A DNA stretch of 32,583 nucleotides from Flavobacterium psychrophilum (GCA_945869365.1 CAMBOW010000009.1:1-32583); one strand, 5' to 3'; counted from the first letter of the stretch, positions 15,640 to 24,134 are shown. Notes: generated by a model not told the origin, from the letters alone. A program made the numbers and translations.

Positions 15640-17301
15640 ATGAAACAATTTTTTAAATTCTGTTGTCCCTTATTATTTGCTCTTGTATTAAGTAATTGCC
15701 AAGAAAGCGATTTGGGTTTTGGAGATATTAATTCACCAACTAATCTGCAAGTAGCCGTCGTTGTGCAAGGCCAAGATGCCGCTAATCCAAACGGTGATGG
15801 TTCTGGTTTAGTTACGCTAACTGCTACAGCCGATAATGCTATTTCTTACAAATACGTATTCAGTGATGGTTCCGAAAGAAACCAACCAAGTGGCATTTAT
15901 CAAAAACGATTTACAAAACCAGGATTGCATACCTACACGGTAACAGTTTTGGCTTCGGGTCGTGGCGGTGTTACGACAAACACTACTTTAGAAGTTACGG
16001 TATTGTTTAATTTTACCGATGATGAAGCGGTTGAATACCTTACTGGCGGCACTTCCCAAATTTGGTATTGGTCTGCTTCAGAGCGCGGCCATTTGGGTGT
16101 TGGACCAAACAGTACCGATAACACCACAAATTATTATTCCTATTGGTATGAATCGGTTCCTTTCAACCAAGTAAGTAACTGTCTATACGATGATGAATTG
16201 GTGTTTACCAAAGTAGGAAACGGCTTGAACTATGAGTTGCGTAACAATGGTACAACATTTATCAATAGAAGATTTAGAGAAATAGTTGGTCTTCCGAATA
16301 GTAATGATTACGTTGATGAATGCTTTTTATACAGCGGACCAGAGGTGACAGGTATAAAAAATGTAACATTGACACCCTCTGAGACTTTGGCAAATCCGGC
16401 CGAAAAAAGAGGTTCAGTAATGACCTTTTCTGATGGAGGATTTATGGGCTTTTACGTAGGACAAAGTTCATACGAAATCATGTCGATCACACCTTCTCGA
16501 ATGGTTGTACGTACCGTTCAGGAAGGCTTTACTCCTGCAGGAGAGCCACTATCAACTGCATGGTATCATATTTTTACCACAATCAAACCAGTTGAAGATC
16601 CGGTTACCGATTATACCAACCAAGTTTGGGGTGACGAGTTTAATACACCGGGAGCACCAGATCCTACCAAATGGAGTTACGACCTTGGTGCCGGTGGTTG
16701 GGGTAACAACGAGTCGCAAACCTATACCAATAACAGTGGCAACTCAATTGTATCAGATGGCACGCTTAAAATTACTGCAAAAGCCCAAAGTGTTGGAGGT
16801 TCTAATTACACCTCAGCCCGTTTAAAATCAGAAAATAAATTTGAATTCACCTATGGTAAAGTAGAGTGTAGAGCAAAACTACCTGTAGGCGCCGGAACCT
16901 GGCCTGCCATTTGGTTGTTGGGACAAAATTATGCATCCAATATTTGGCCAGCCTGTGGAGAGATAGATATTATGGAGCACCGTGGCTATGACCCAAATCG
17001 TATTCATGGTTCGTTGCATTACCCGGGTAATTTTGGTGGAAATCCCAATACCAATACCACTGTAATTTCAAATGTATCTAGTCAATTCCATGTTTACAAA
17101 GTACTTTGGACTCCTGCTTCTGTGAAATTTTATGTTGATAATACGTTGTTTCATTCATTTGCAAATAGTGGATCTGTGCCGTTTAACAGTGATTTCTTTT
17201 TAATCTTAAACGTAGCAATGGGAGGTACTTTTGGTGGTGCTATTGATCCAAATTTTAATGAGTCTAGTATGGAAATTGATTACATCAGAGTGTATCAATA
17301 G
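15640..17301 (+). CDS. Multidomain GH16 lipoprotein, probable endo-beta-1,3-glucanase (laminarinase)
   Basis: The 553-residue precursor has a lipobox ending SNC (Cys20). Residues ~28-125 look like a PKD-type domain (YKYVFSDGS, GLHTYTVTV). Residues ~130-310 form an unassigned domain (SQIWYWSASERGHLGVGP ... WYHIFTTIKP). The GH16 catalytic domain spans ~322-553 (VWGDEFNTPG, WSYDLGAGGWGNNESQTYT) and ends IDYIRVYQ. The catalytic signature EIDIME places the nucleophile at Glu441, Asp443 and the acid/base at Glu446. The GWGNNE-type cleft sequence is usual in laminarinases. As a lipoprotein in a SusCD operon it probably faces the surface and makes oligosaccharides for import. Exact specificity cannot be read. 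Confidence 0.9.
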   Translation: MKQFFKFCCPLLFALVLSNCQESDLGFGDINSPTNLQVAVVVQGQDAANPNGDGSGLVTLTATADNAISYKYVFSDGSERNQPSGIYQKRFTKPGLHTYTVTVLASGRGGVTTNTTLEVTVLFNFTDDEAVEYLTGGTSQIWYWSASERGHLGVGPNSTDNTTNYYSYWYESVPFNQVSNCLYDDELVFTKVGNGLNYELRNNGTTFINRRFREIVGLPNSNDYVDECFLYSGPEVTGIKNVTLTPSETLANPAEKRGSVMTFSDGGFMGFYVGQSSYEIMSITPSRMVVRTVQEGFTPAGEPLSTAWYHIFTTIKPVEDPVTDYTNQVWGDEFNTPGAPDPTKWSYDLGAGGWGNNESQTYTNNSGNSIVSDGTLKITAKAQSVGGSNYTSARLKSENKFEFTYGKVECRAKLPVGAGTWPAIWLLGQNYASNIWPACGEIDIMEHRGYDPNRIHGSLHYPGNFGGNPNTNTTVISNVSSQFHVYKVLWTPASVKFYVDNTLFHSFANSGSVPFNSDFFLILNVAMGGTFGGAIDPNFNESSMEIDYIRVYQ

Positions 17302-17336
17302 TCCTTATAAATAATTTGTTTATCACAAGTATTGCA

Positions 17337-19631
17337 ATGAATCAGCTTAAACACACATCTATTTTAGTATTAAGTCTTCTTGTCTTATGGAGTTGTAATG
17401 CGCCCAATCCAATGTTGGCTCACGCGCCTGTAAACCCCATAGATGTTAAAGTGGATTCTATTTTGAAGTTGATGACATTGGAAGAAAAAATAGGACAATT
17501 AAACCAATACAATGGTTTTTGGGATTTAACTGGGCCAACACCTTCAGAGGGTCAGGCTGCATTAAAACTGGAACACTTAAAGAAAGGCTGGGTGGGTTCT
17601 ATGCTCAACATCAAAGGTGCCGAAAATGTGCGCAAAATTCAGCAAATGGCGGTTGAAGGATCACGATTACACATTCCACTTTTGTTTGGCTTTGATATTA
17701 TTCACGGATACAAAACCATCAGTCCAATTCCGTTGGCCGAAGCGGCAAGTTGGGATTTGCAAGCCATTCAAAAATCGGCGGCTATTGCAGCCGAAGAAGC
17801 AGCAGCTGTGGGTATCAATTGGACGTTTGCACCAATGGTTGATATTGCTCGTGATCCTCGATGGGGAAGAGTGATGGAAGGCGCTGGTGAAGACCCGTAT
17901 CTGGGCAGTAAAATTGCCGAAGCTCGTGTACACGGGTTTCAAGGGGATAATTTTAATTCTAATAAAACTATTTTGGCTTGTGCTAAACATTTTGCAGGCT
18001 ACGGTTTTGCAGAAGCAGGCAGAGATTACAATACGGTTGATGTTTCTGAAACCGTGTTGCAAAATATAATTTTTCCTCCATTTAAAGCAGCAGTTGACGC
18101 GGGTGCCAGAACCTTTATGAATTCCTTCAATGAGTTGAATGGTATTCCAGCTACTGCTAGTAAATATTTGCAACGCGACATTTTGAAAGGCGACTGGAAT
18201 TTCAAAGGCATGGTGGTTTCAGACTGGAGCTCGGTGCGTGAAATGATTTCGCATGGCTATGTGGCCAACGAAAAAGAAGCGGCTTTGGCTGCCATTCAAG
18301 CTGGGTCAGATATGGACATGGAATCTTACATTTATGTGGCCGAATTGCCGCAATTGGTTCGCGAAGGTAAAGTGCAAGAATCACTAATAGACGATGCTGC
18401 TTCGCGTATACTCCGATTAAAATTTGAGATGGGTTTATTTGTAAATCCTTATAAATACTGCGACGAAGCCTATGAGAAAGCTACAGTTGGTAAACCTGCA
18501 TTTCAAGAAGGCGTATTGGATGTAGCCAAAAAATCGATCGTGTTATTAAAAAATGACAAAGACATTTTGCCTTTGCCCAAAACAGGCAAACGAATTGCCG
18601 TAATTGGCGCCTTAGCCAATGATAAAACCAGCCCATTAGGAAGCTGGCGAATTGCTGCAGATGAAAATACGGCTGTGTCAGTTTTAGAGGGATTAAAATC
18701 CATTCCAGGCAACCAAATTGCTTATGCAAAAGGAGCAGAAGTGGCGTATGGTAAAATTGAATTTGGTTCAAAAACTAATATTAACGAAACCGACACCACT
18801 GGCTTTGATGAAGCTATTGCTTTGGCCAAACAATCCGATGTGGTAATTATGGTCTTGGGCGAACACGGTTTGCAATCAGGTGAAGGCCGTTCTCGTTCAA
18901 AATTAGATTTACCGGGCGTGCAACAAGCCTTGTTGGAAGCAGTCTATCAAGTAAATCCCAAAATTGTTTTAGTATTACAAAATGGTCGTCCCTTAGTAAT
19001 TCCTTGGGCAGCCGAGCATATTCCTGCTATTGTAGAAGCTTGGCATTTGGGTACACAAAGTGGGAATGCGATTACCCAAGTTTTATATGGAGATTACAAC
19101 CCTAGTGGTAAATTACCCATGACGTTCCCGAGAAGTGAAGGGCAAATCCCCTTGTATTATGCACGTAAAAATACGGGAAGACCTTCTACAAACGATCCAA
19201 GCAGTGTATTTTGGTCCCATTATATGGACGAGAAAAACAGTCCGCAATTCCCCTTTGGATTTGGATTGAGTTATGCCAAATTTGAGTATTCGCCCGTGGT
19301 GTTAAGTTCAAATTCGTTATCCAAAACGGGTGCAATAACAGCTACAGTTACCGTAAAAAACAGCAGCTCTCGAGTAGGAAAAGAAGTAGTGCAATTGTAT
19401 ATTCAAGATTTGGTAGGAAGTACCACGCGTCCAACCAAAGAGCTAAAGGGATTTGAAATGATTGAGTTACAGCCCAACGAAAGCAAGCTGGTTACATTTA
19501 CCCTAAACGAAAAAATGCTGCAATTTTTTACTGTAAACAGAAAATGGGAAACCGAAGCTGGCGAATTTAAGGTGTACATCGGAACAAATTCGGCAGAGAC
19601 ACAAGAAGCATCCTTTCAGTATCAAAACTAA
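17337..19631 (+). CDS. GH3 beta-glucosidase lipoprotein (BglX-like)
   Basis: The protein has 764 residues from the ATG at 17337, which gives a clean lipoprotein signal (lipobox LWSC, Cys20); the in-frame TTG at 17316 would add seven residues before it. The family order is complete: N-terminal TIM-like domain, with FGFDIIHGYKT, RDPRWGR, KHFAGYG and the nucleophile Asp296 in VVSDWS; then the alpha/beta sandwich domain, with SIVLLKN and a likely acid/base Glu516 in QSGEGRSR; then a C-terminal fibronectin III-like domain from about residue 660. It releases glucose from short beta-glucans, most likely in the periplasm. It follows the GH16 gene by 35 bases and overlaps the next gene by one base. 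Confidence 0.93.
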   Translation: MNQLKHTSILVLSLLVLWSCNAPNPMLAHAPVNPIDVKVDSILKLMTLEEKIGQLNQYNGFWDLTGPTPSEGQAALKLEHLKKGWVGSMLNIKGAENVRKIQQMAVEGSRLHIPLLFGFDIIHGYKTISPIPLAEAASWDLQAIQKSAAIAAEEAAAVGINWTFAPMVDIARDPRWGRVMEGAGEDPYLGSKIAEARVHGFQGDNFNSNKTILACAKHFAGYGFAEAGRDYNTVDVSETVLQNIIFPPFKAAVDAGARTFMNSFNELNGIPATASKYLQRDILKGDWNFKGMVVSDWSSVREMISHGYVANEKEAALAAIQAGSDMDMESYIYVAELPQLVREGKVQESLIDDAASRILRLKFEMGLFVNPYKYCDEAYEKATVGKPAFQEGVLDVAKKSIVLLKNDKDILPLPKTGKRIAVIGALANDKTSPLGSWRIAADENTAVSVLEGLKSIPGNQIAYAKGAEVAYGKIEFGSKTNINETDTTGFDEAIALAKQSDVVIMVLGEHGLQSGEGRSRSKLDLPGVQQALLEAVYQVNPKIVLVLQNGRPLVIPWAAEHIPAIVEAWHLGTQSGNAITQVLYGDYNPSGKLPMTFPRSEGQIPLYYARKNTGRPSTNDPSSVFWSHYMDEKNSPQFPFGFGLSYAKFEYSPVVLSSNSLSKTGAITATVTVKNSSSRVGKEVVQLYIQDLVGSTTRPTKELKGFEMIELQPNESKLVTFTLNEKMLQFFTVNRKWETEAGEFKVYIGTNSAETQEASFQYQN

Positions 19632-20401
19632 TGAGGAAAAATATATTTTTACTGCTCTTAATGTGTGGCGTAGGATCTCATACGTATGCACAAACCCAAA
19701 AACGTACACTGCTATGGGAAGAAAATTTTTCGTCCCAACTGCTTAACGAAAACGATTGGAATTTTGAATTAGGCAACGGTTGCCCAAATTTATGTGGTTG
19801 GGGCAACGAAGAACGCCAAGAATACACCAAAACCAATCACACAATCGTAGACGGTAAGCTCATCATTACCGCACGTAAAGACGGAGATCGTTACACTTCT
19901 ACACGCATTACTACCGCAGGCAAAAAAGAATTTCAATACGGACGAATCGAAGCCCGCGCCAAATTGCCTATCGGGCAAGGAATTTGGCCAGCTTTTTGGA
20001 TGTTGGGATCAAATATCAAACAAGTGGGTTGGCCCAAATGCGGGGAAATTGATATTTTAGAATTCATCGGGAAAGCGCCTCATCAGGTTTTTACATCGAT
20101 ACACACACAAGAAAGTCACGGGGAAACTATCAATACCATGAAAACCCTTTTTCCTACTATAGAAGAGGGATTTCACGTCTATGCCATTGAATGGGATGTT
20201 AATCAAATTGCTTTTTCTGTAGACAACCAACAAGTATATGTCTACAAACCAACCAGTCAAAATGAAAATAATTGGCCTTTTGCTCAGCCATTTTATGTGA
20301 TTGTTAATATGGCTATTGGTGGCAAATTTGGCGGTCCTGAAGTTGATGACGCTATTTTTCCTCAACAGTTTGCCATTGATTACATCAAAATATACCAATA
20401 A
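19631..20401 (+). CDS. Single-domain secreted GH16 endo-beta-glucanase (laminarinase-like)
   Basis: The 256-residue protein has a Sec signal peptide, probably cleaved after TYAQ (about residue 21); there is no good lipobox, so it is likely periplasmic or released. It is almost only a GH16 domain: LLWEENFSS, CGWGNEERQEYT, the signature EIDILE (nucleophile Glu139, Asp141, acid/base Glu144), NMAIGGKFGG and terminal IDYIKIYQ. Compared with the upstream GH16 lipoprotein it lacks the PKD-like and middle domains, which suggests the two act in different compartments. Its ATG overlaps the GH3 stop (TAATG), indicating translational coupling, and it is the last gene of the operon. I see no clear terminator hairpin after it. 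Confidence 0.92.
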   Translation: MRKNIFLLLLMCGVGSHTYAQTQKRTLLWEENFSSQLLNENDWNFELGNGCPNLCGWGNEERQEYTKTNHTIVDGKLIITARKDGDRYTSTRITTAGKKEFQYGRIEARAKLPIGQGIWPAFWMLGSNIKQVGWPKCGEIDILEFIGKAPHQVFTSIHTQESHGETINTMKTLFPTIEEGFHVYAIEWDVNQIAFSVDNQQVYVYKPTSQNENNWPFAQPFYVIVNMAIGGKFGGPEVDDAIFPQQFAIDYIKIYQ

Positions 20402-20652
20402 TTCCATTCAAAAAGCACTCTTCAATTATTTCTTAATGACATATGTTTAATTAATTTGTTAAAATACTAACATATAATTCTACTAATATGTTAAAAAGAT
20501 AAAATATATTTAATAATTACAAGATTGTTTGGATATTTCTTTTGTTATACCTTATTTTTGACTCAATAATTTTAAATACCCATTTGCCTATACCCGAAAA
20601 TTACTTTTACACCGATTTAATTCGTATTTAATTAATCTTAAAAAGTAATTGT

Positions 20653-21237
20653 ATGGCTAATGTTCCCACCCCTGATGCATTATTGGTTAAAAGCTATATA
20701 GCAGGCGACGAAAACGCCTTGGCTGTATTAATTAACCGTCACCAATCAAAATTGTATGGTTTTATTTATTCGAAAGTAGGCGATCGAGATTTAACCGACG
20801 ATATTTTTCAAGACACTTTTATCAAGGTCATTAAAACCCTAAAATCTAATTCCTATAACGAAGAAGGGAAATTTCTACCTTGGGTAATGCGTATCGCTCA
20901 TAATTTAATTATTGATCATTTTCGCAGAAATAAGAAAATGCCAATGTTTCGTGAAACCGAAGAGTTCTCTATTTTTTCGATTATGTCTGATCAATCGTTA
21001 ACGATAGAAAATCAGTTGATTACCGAGCAAGTAGAACAAGATTTGAAACGAATCATCCAAGAATTGCCTGCCGACCAGCGCGAAGTAGTGATGATGCGCA
21101 TGTACCAAGATTTGAGCTTTAAAGAAATTGCCGAATTAACAGGCGTGAGTATCAATACGGCGCTAGGTAGAATGCGTTATGCGTTGCTCAATATGCGTAA
21201 AGTAATTGATAAACATCAAATTATTTTAACAAATTGA
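20653..21237 (+). CDS. RNA polymerase sigma factor, sigma-70/ECF type
   Basis: The 194-residue protein has region 2 at about 10-95 (AVLINRHQSKLYGFIY, DDIFQDTFIKV, FLPWVMRIAHNLIIDHFRR) and region 4 at about 125-185 (LPADQREVVMMRMYQDLSFKEIAELTGVS, then NTALGRMRYAL), with no region 1 or 3, as in ECF sigma factors. No anti-sigma or FecR-like gene is adjacent, so it is unlikely to be a SusCD-coupled surface-signalling factor. The 251-base AT-rich region before it has only weak promoter-like words (TTTG 20583-20586, TACTTTTA 20602-20609). A 47-aa gene follows 53 bases downstream and ends at a terminator. The target regulon is unknown. Confidence 0.92.
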   Translation: MANVPTPDALLVKSYIAGDENALAVLINRHQSKLYGFIYSKVGDRDLTDDIFQDTFIKVIKTLKSNSYNEEGKFLPWVMRIAHNLIIDHFRRNKKMPMFRETEEFSIFSIMSDQSLTIENQLITEQVEQDLKRIIQELPADQREVVMMRMYQDLSFKEIAELTGVSINTALGRMRYALLNMRKVIDKHQIILTN

Positions 21238-21290
21238 TACTATAAAGTAAAATTTGTCGTTGTAGTACTATATAATTTTAAAATTAGTCT

Positions 21291-21434
21291 ATGGCGAAAA
21301 TTTACTCTAAAGAAATGCGTGCAGCAATCCCTATGAAACCCAAAAAAGAAACAATTTCTTTTTTATTAAACTACTCCAAAGCACTTCGCTTTATCCAAGT
21401 TGGTAAACATAGCTTCGAATTGATTGCAAACTAA
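21291..21434 (+). CDS. Small basic protein of 47 residues, unknown function
   Basis: The ATG at 21291 opens a 47-codon frame ending TAA at 21432-21434. The product begins MAKIYSKEMRAA, continues with a lysine-rich PMKPKKE segment and an amphipathic SFLLNYSKALRF stretch, and ends FELIAN. It carries no cysteine and no signal peptide. It lies between the sigma factor and a strong terminator on the same strand, so it may be co-transcribed with the sigma gene. It reads like coding sequence and resembles small proteins I associate with Flavobacterium genomes, but I cannot name a family. A DNA- or polymerase-binding role would be speculation. Confidence 0.7.
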   Translation: MAKIYSKEMRAAIPMKPKKETISFLLNYSKALRFIQVGKHSFELIAN

Positions 21435-21440
21435 CGTAAT

Positions 21441-21470
21441 ACATCCCGGTTTTTATCGGGATGTTTTTTT
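21441..21470 (+). terminator. Rho-independent terminator overlapping the nth 3' end
   Basis: An 8-bp stem, ACATCCCG (21441-21448) with CGGGATGT (21457-21464), has an 8-base loop and is followed by a T run. It terminates the sigma/47-aa transcript. The convergent nth gene ends at 21453, so its last codons lie inside the stem and T run. Confidence 0.88.
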
Positions 21471-22112
21471 ATGATAGGCTTGCAACACCGATTTTCTTCC
21501 AATGGTTTGGGTAATGAGATCTTTGCTCAAATCCCAACCTCTCGCTTGGCAATATTCACGGCCGTACCAAATTATTTGCAAGTGCAATTCGTTCCATAAG
21601 GCTTCTGGAAACAAGCGCTTGGCATCTTTCTCTGTTCGTACCACTGAGCTTCCGTTACTGAAATTCCAACGATACAAAAGTCGGTGAATATGCGTGTCTA
21701 CCGGAAAAGCTGCAACACCAAAAGCCTGGGACATCACTACGCTAGCCGTTTTATGTCCCACAGCCGGAAGGGCTTCTAGGTCTTCAAAATTGGCCGGTAC
21801 ATTTCCGTTGTGTTTGTCAATCAAAATATGAGAAAGACCATAAATTCCTTTTGATTTCATGGGCGATAAGCCACAAGGACGAATGATATTTTGGATTTCT
21901 TCGACACTCAATTTAATCATGTCATACGGATTATCGGCTTTGGCAAAAAGCAAAGGAGTAATCTGATTTACCCGTACATCGGTGCATTGTGCACTCAGTA
22001 AAACGGCAATCAATAGGGTGTAAGGATCTTTGTGATCCAAGGGAATTGGGATAGTAGGGTAATGGGCTTTTAACGTATTTATAACAAATGTTATCCGTTC
22101 GGCTTTGGTCAT
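21453..22112 (-). CDS. nth: Endonuclease III homologue lacking the Fe-S cluster cysteines
   Basis: Nth is a bifunctional DNA glycosylase/AP lyase that removes oxidised pyrimidines. The 219-residue protein keeps the helix-hairpin-helix (ALPAVGHKTASVV) with catalytic Lys121 and the Asp139 of FPVDTHIHR, and the N-terminal SAQCTDVRVNQ segment. The normal C-terminal four-cysteine pattern (C-x6-C-x2-C-x5-C) is reduced to Cys188 in YGREYCQARGWDLSKD, so a 4Fe-4S cluster cannot form in the usual way. The frame is intact and both catalytic residues are kept, so activity is plausible. It is divergent from bcp. The start ATG gives the usual MTKAERITFVI opening. Confidence 0.93.
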   Translation of the reverse strand: MTKAERITFVINTLKAHYPTIPIPLDHKDPYTLLIAVLLSAQCTDVRVNQITPLLFAKADNPYDMIKLSVEEIQNIIRPCGLSPMKSKGIYGLSHILIDKHNGNVPANFEDLEALPAVGHKTASVVMSQAFGVAAFPVDTHIHRLLYRWNFSNGSSVVRTEKDAKRLFPEALWNELHLQIIWYGREYCQARGWDLSKDLITQTIGRKSVLQAYHKKTSR

Positions 22113-22173
22113 TTTTGTATTTTTAGCTCTGTAAAATTAAGCATTTACGCACAATTTAACCACATCATATACT

Positions 22174-22626
22174 ATGACAACATTAAAAAAAGGAGATCAG
22201 GCACCACAATTTTCGGCTTTAGATCAAGACGGAACCCGACACCAATTGTCCGATTATGCAGGAAAAAAATTAGTAGTATTTTTTTATCCTAAAGCCAATA
22301 CACCAGGATGTACCGCTGAAGCCTGTGATTTGCGCGACAATTTTGCGCAATTTGAAACCAACAATTATGCCCTGTTGGGCGTGAGTGCCGACAATGCAAA
22401 AGCACAAGCTAATTTTAGAAACAAATTTGAATTTCCTTTTCCCTTACTGGCCGACGAAGACAAAGCCGTTATTCAAGCCTTTGGGGTTTGGGGTCACAAA
22501 AAATTTATGGGTAAGGAATACGATGGCATACACCGTACCACTTTTGTAATTGATGAACAAGGCCTAATTGATGAAGTGATTTCAGAGGTAAAAACCAAAA
22601 CACATGCCAGTCAGATATTAAAATAA
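22174..22626 (+). CDS. bcp: Thioredoxin-dependent thiol peroxidase (Bcp/PrxQ)
   Basis: The 150-residue cytoplasmic peroxiredoxin reduces hydrogen peroxide and organic hydroperoxides using thioredoxin. The peroxidatic Cys46 is in NTPGCTAEACDLRD and the resolving Cys51 lies five residues later, the atypical two-cysteine arrangement of the Bcp/PrxQ class. It begins KKGDQAPQFSALDQDG and ends with the usual TTFVIDEQG strand. Length is normal. It is monocistronic and followed by a strong terminator. Confidence 0.96.
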   Translation: MTTLKKGDQAPQFSALDQDGTRHQLSDYAGKKLVVFFYPKANTPGCTAEACDLRDNFAQFETNNYALLGVSADNAKAQANFRNKFEFPFPLLADEDKAVIQAFGVWGHKKFMGKEYDGIHRTTFVIDEQGLIDEVISEVKTKTHASQILK

Positions 22627-22630
22627 CAAT

Positions 22631-22660
22631 AAAAAAGCCAAGTAGATCACTTGGCTTTTT
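22631..22660. terminator. Bidirectional terminator between bcp and the convergent 482-aa gene
   Basis: A 12-bp perfect stem, AAAAAGCCAAGT (22632-22643) with ACTTGGCTTTTT (22649-22660), has a 5-base loop. A-rich and T-rich flanks on opposite sides allow termination in both directions, serving bcp (+) and the gene ending at 22686 (-). Confidence 0.92.
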
Positions 22661-22685
22661 ATATATAGTTGATACTAATTAGGAT

Positions 22686-24134
22686 TTAAAAATTGGCTGG
22701 ATCATAGCCAAATAAGCGATCTTCTTTAATTAATTCAGCAATACCAGGTGGCAACATACTTTCCCATCCACTTTGTCCTTTTCCAATCATTTTTAATACC
22801 TCGCGGGACATAATTTTTAAGTTGCCTTTGTCGTAATCTTCAATATCCACCACTTTTCCGTTAAATTTAAAGAACTTATAGAGTTCCTTCATGCGCGGAT
22901 GTACTTTAAGGGTTTCAGAATTTATGATCGTTACTCCATCCTCGTCAAGCATGGGATATAAAAACACTTTTAAATCGCGGTAAAACAATTTTCCAAAAGC
23001 TTCTAATATTCCGCCACTCAAATGACGGTAGTATTTTTCGTCAAAAATATCAACCAGGTTATTTACGCCCATAGCCAATCCCATTCTGGCTTTGGTATAA
23101 TTCGAGAAGTATTCAACTACTTTGTAGTATTCTTGGAAATTCGAGATCATTACAGTTTGCCCTAACGAACAAAGTAAATTGGCACGGTCTATAAAATCTC
23201 GTTCGTCAATTTCGCCTTCAGATCGCAAGTTTGACAAGGTTATCTCAACAATAACCAAGGTGTTGTCCTTGTCAACTTTGTTTTCCTCCAAGAACATCTT
23301 ATGGGCATTTTTATACATGTCCATGTTGACCAAAGTCACCGGACGAAAGCTTCCCCGCAGAGTTAATATGTTTTTTTTGTATAAAATAGACGCTGGCAAA
23401 ATGTTATGGCCTTCGGGATTAAACATCACCGCATCGGTCATGCCATTTTTTACCAATTGTAAACTCATCAATCGGTTATCCACTTCGGCAAAACGAGGAC
23501 CAGAGAAGTTGATGGTGTCAATCTCCAATTGGTCTTTATCGAGGTGATCATATAGATACCGCAACATTTTTTTGGGATCGTTGTATTTGTAATAGGCGCC
23601 ATAAATAAGGTTTACACCTAGTATCCCTAAGGTTTCTTGTTGCAGTTTGGCATCGGTTTCCTTGAAGCGAATGTGTAAAATAATTTCGTTATAGCCTTCT
23701 TCGGGATCAATTTGGTATTTAATACCTACCCAACCATGGCCTTTAAATTGTTTGGCAAAATCAATTGTAGCTACTGTATTGGCGTAACTAAAAAACATTT
23801 TGTTGGGGTGTTTTTCTCTGCTCAAGCGACTCTCAATCAAATCAACTTCGTGGGTCAGCATTTTTTTAAGACGGCTTTCGGTTACGTAGCGTCCATCGCC
23901 TTCTATCCCATAAATTGCATCACTAAAGTCTTTGTCATAGGCAGACATCGCTTTGGCAATGGTGCCGGATGATCCCCCTGATCTAAAAAAATGACGAACG
24001 GTTTCTTGACCAGCGCCAATCTCAGCAAATGTTCCGTAGATGTTTTCGTTGAGATTGATGCGAAGCGTTTTGTCTTTTATCGAAGGAATTTGTTCGATTA
24101 CTTTGTCGCCTTTTAAAATTATTTCAGTTCCCAT
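22686..24134 (-). CDS. Conserved 482-residue protein of unknown function
   Basis: I recognise the sequence style as conserved in Bacteroidota but cannot assign a function. It is soluble, with no signal peptide or membrane span. Striking low-variation segments are NLNENIYGTFAEIGAGQETVRHFF, then a glycine/serine stretch RSGGSSGTIAKAMSAYDKDFSD, DGRYVTESRLKKML and FFSYANTVATIDF. Later parts contain VMFNPEGHNILPAS and FGYDPANF at the C terminus. The glycine-rich AEIGAGQET segment could be nucleotide-binding, but no standard motif is complete. The start ATG at 24134 has an exact -7 box 24 bases upstream. It is monocistronic, divergent from the metallo-hydrolase operon and closed by the shared terminator at 22631-22660. 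Confidence 0.85.
   Translation of the reverse strand: MGTEIILKGDKVIEQIPSIKDKTLRINLNENIYGTFAEIGAGQETVRHFFRSGGSSGTIAKAMSAYDKDFSDAIYGIEGDGRYVTESRLKKMLTHEVDLIESRLSREKHPNKMFFSYANTVATIDFAKQFKGHGWVGIKYQIDPEEGYNEIILHIRFKETDAKLQQETLGILGVNLIYGAYYKYNDPKKMLRYLYDHLDKDQLEIDTINFSGPRFAEVDNRLMSLQLVKNGMTDAVMFNPEGHNILPASILYKKNILTLRGSFRPVTLVNMDMYKNAHKMFLEENKVDKDNTLVIVEITLSNLRSEGEIDERDFIDRANLLCSLGQTVMISNFQEYYKVVEYFSNYTKARMGLAMGVNNLVDIFDEKYYRHLSGGILEAFGKLFYRDLKVFLYPMLDEDGVTIINSETLKVHPRMKELYKFFKFNGKVVDIEDYDKGNLKIMSREVLKMIGKGQSGWESMLPPGIAELIKEDRLFGYDPANF

Noticed and set aside
17667..18173. 168-aa open frame opposite the GH3 gene
   Set aside because: It is antisense to the conserved GH3 catalytic region and its composition follows the GH3 codons; no family features.
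20402..20652. Possible small RNA or terminator in the AT-rich gap after the PUL
   Set aside because: I found no stable GC-containing stem or T run; only weak promoter-like words before the sigma gene.
20653..21237. ECF sigma factor as the PUL's SusCD surface-signalling sigma
   Set aside because: No FecR-like anti-sigma gene is adjacent, SusC lacks an obvious N-terminal signalling domain, and the locus already has a SusR-like regulator.
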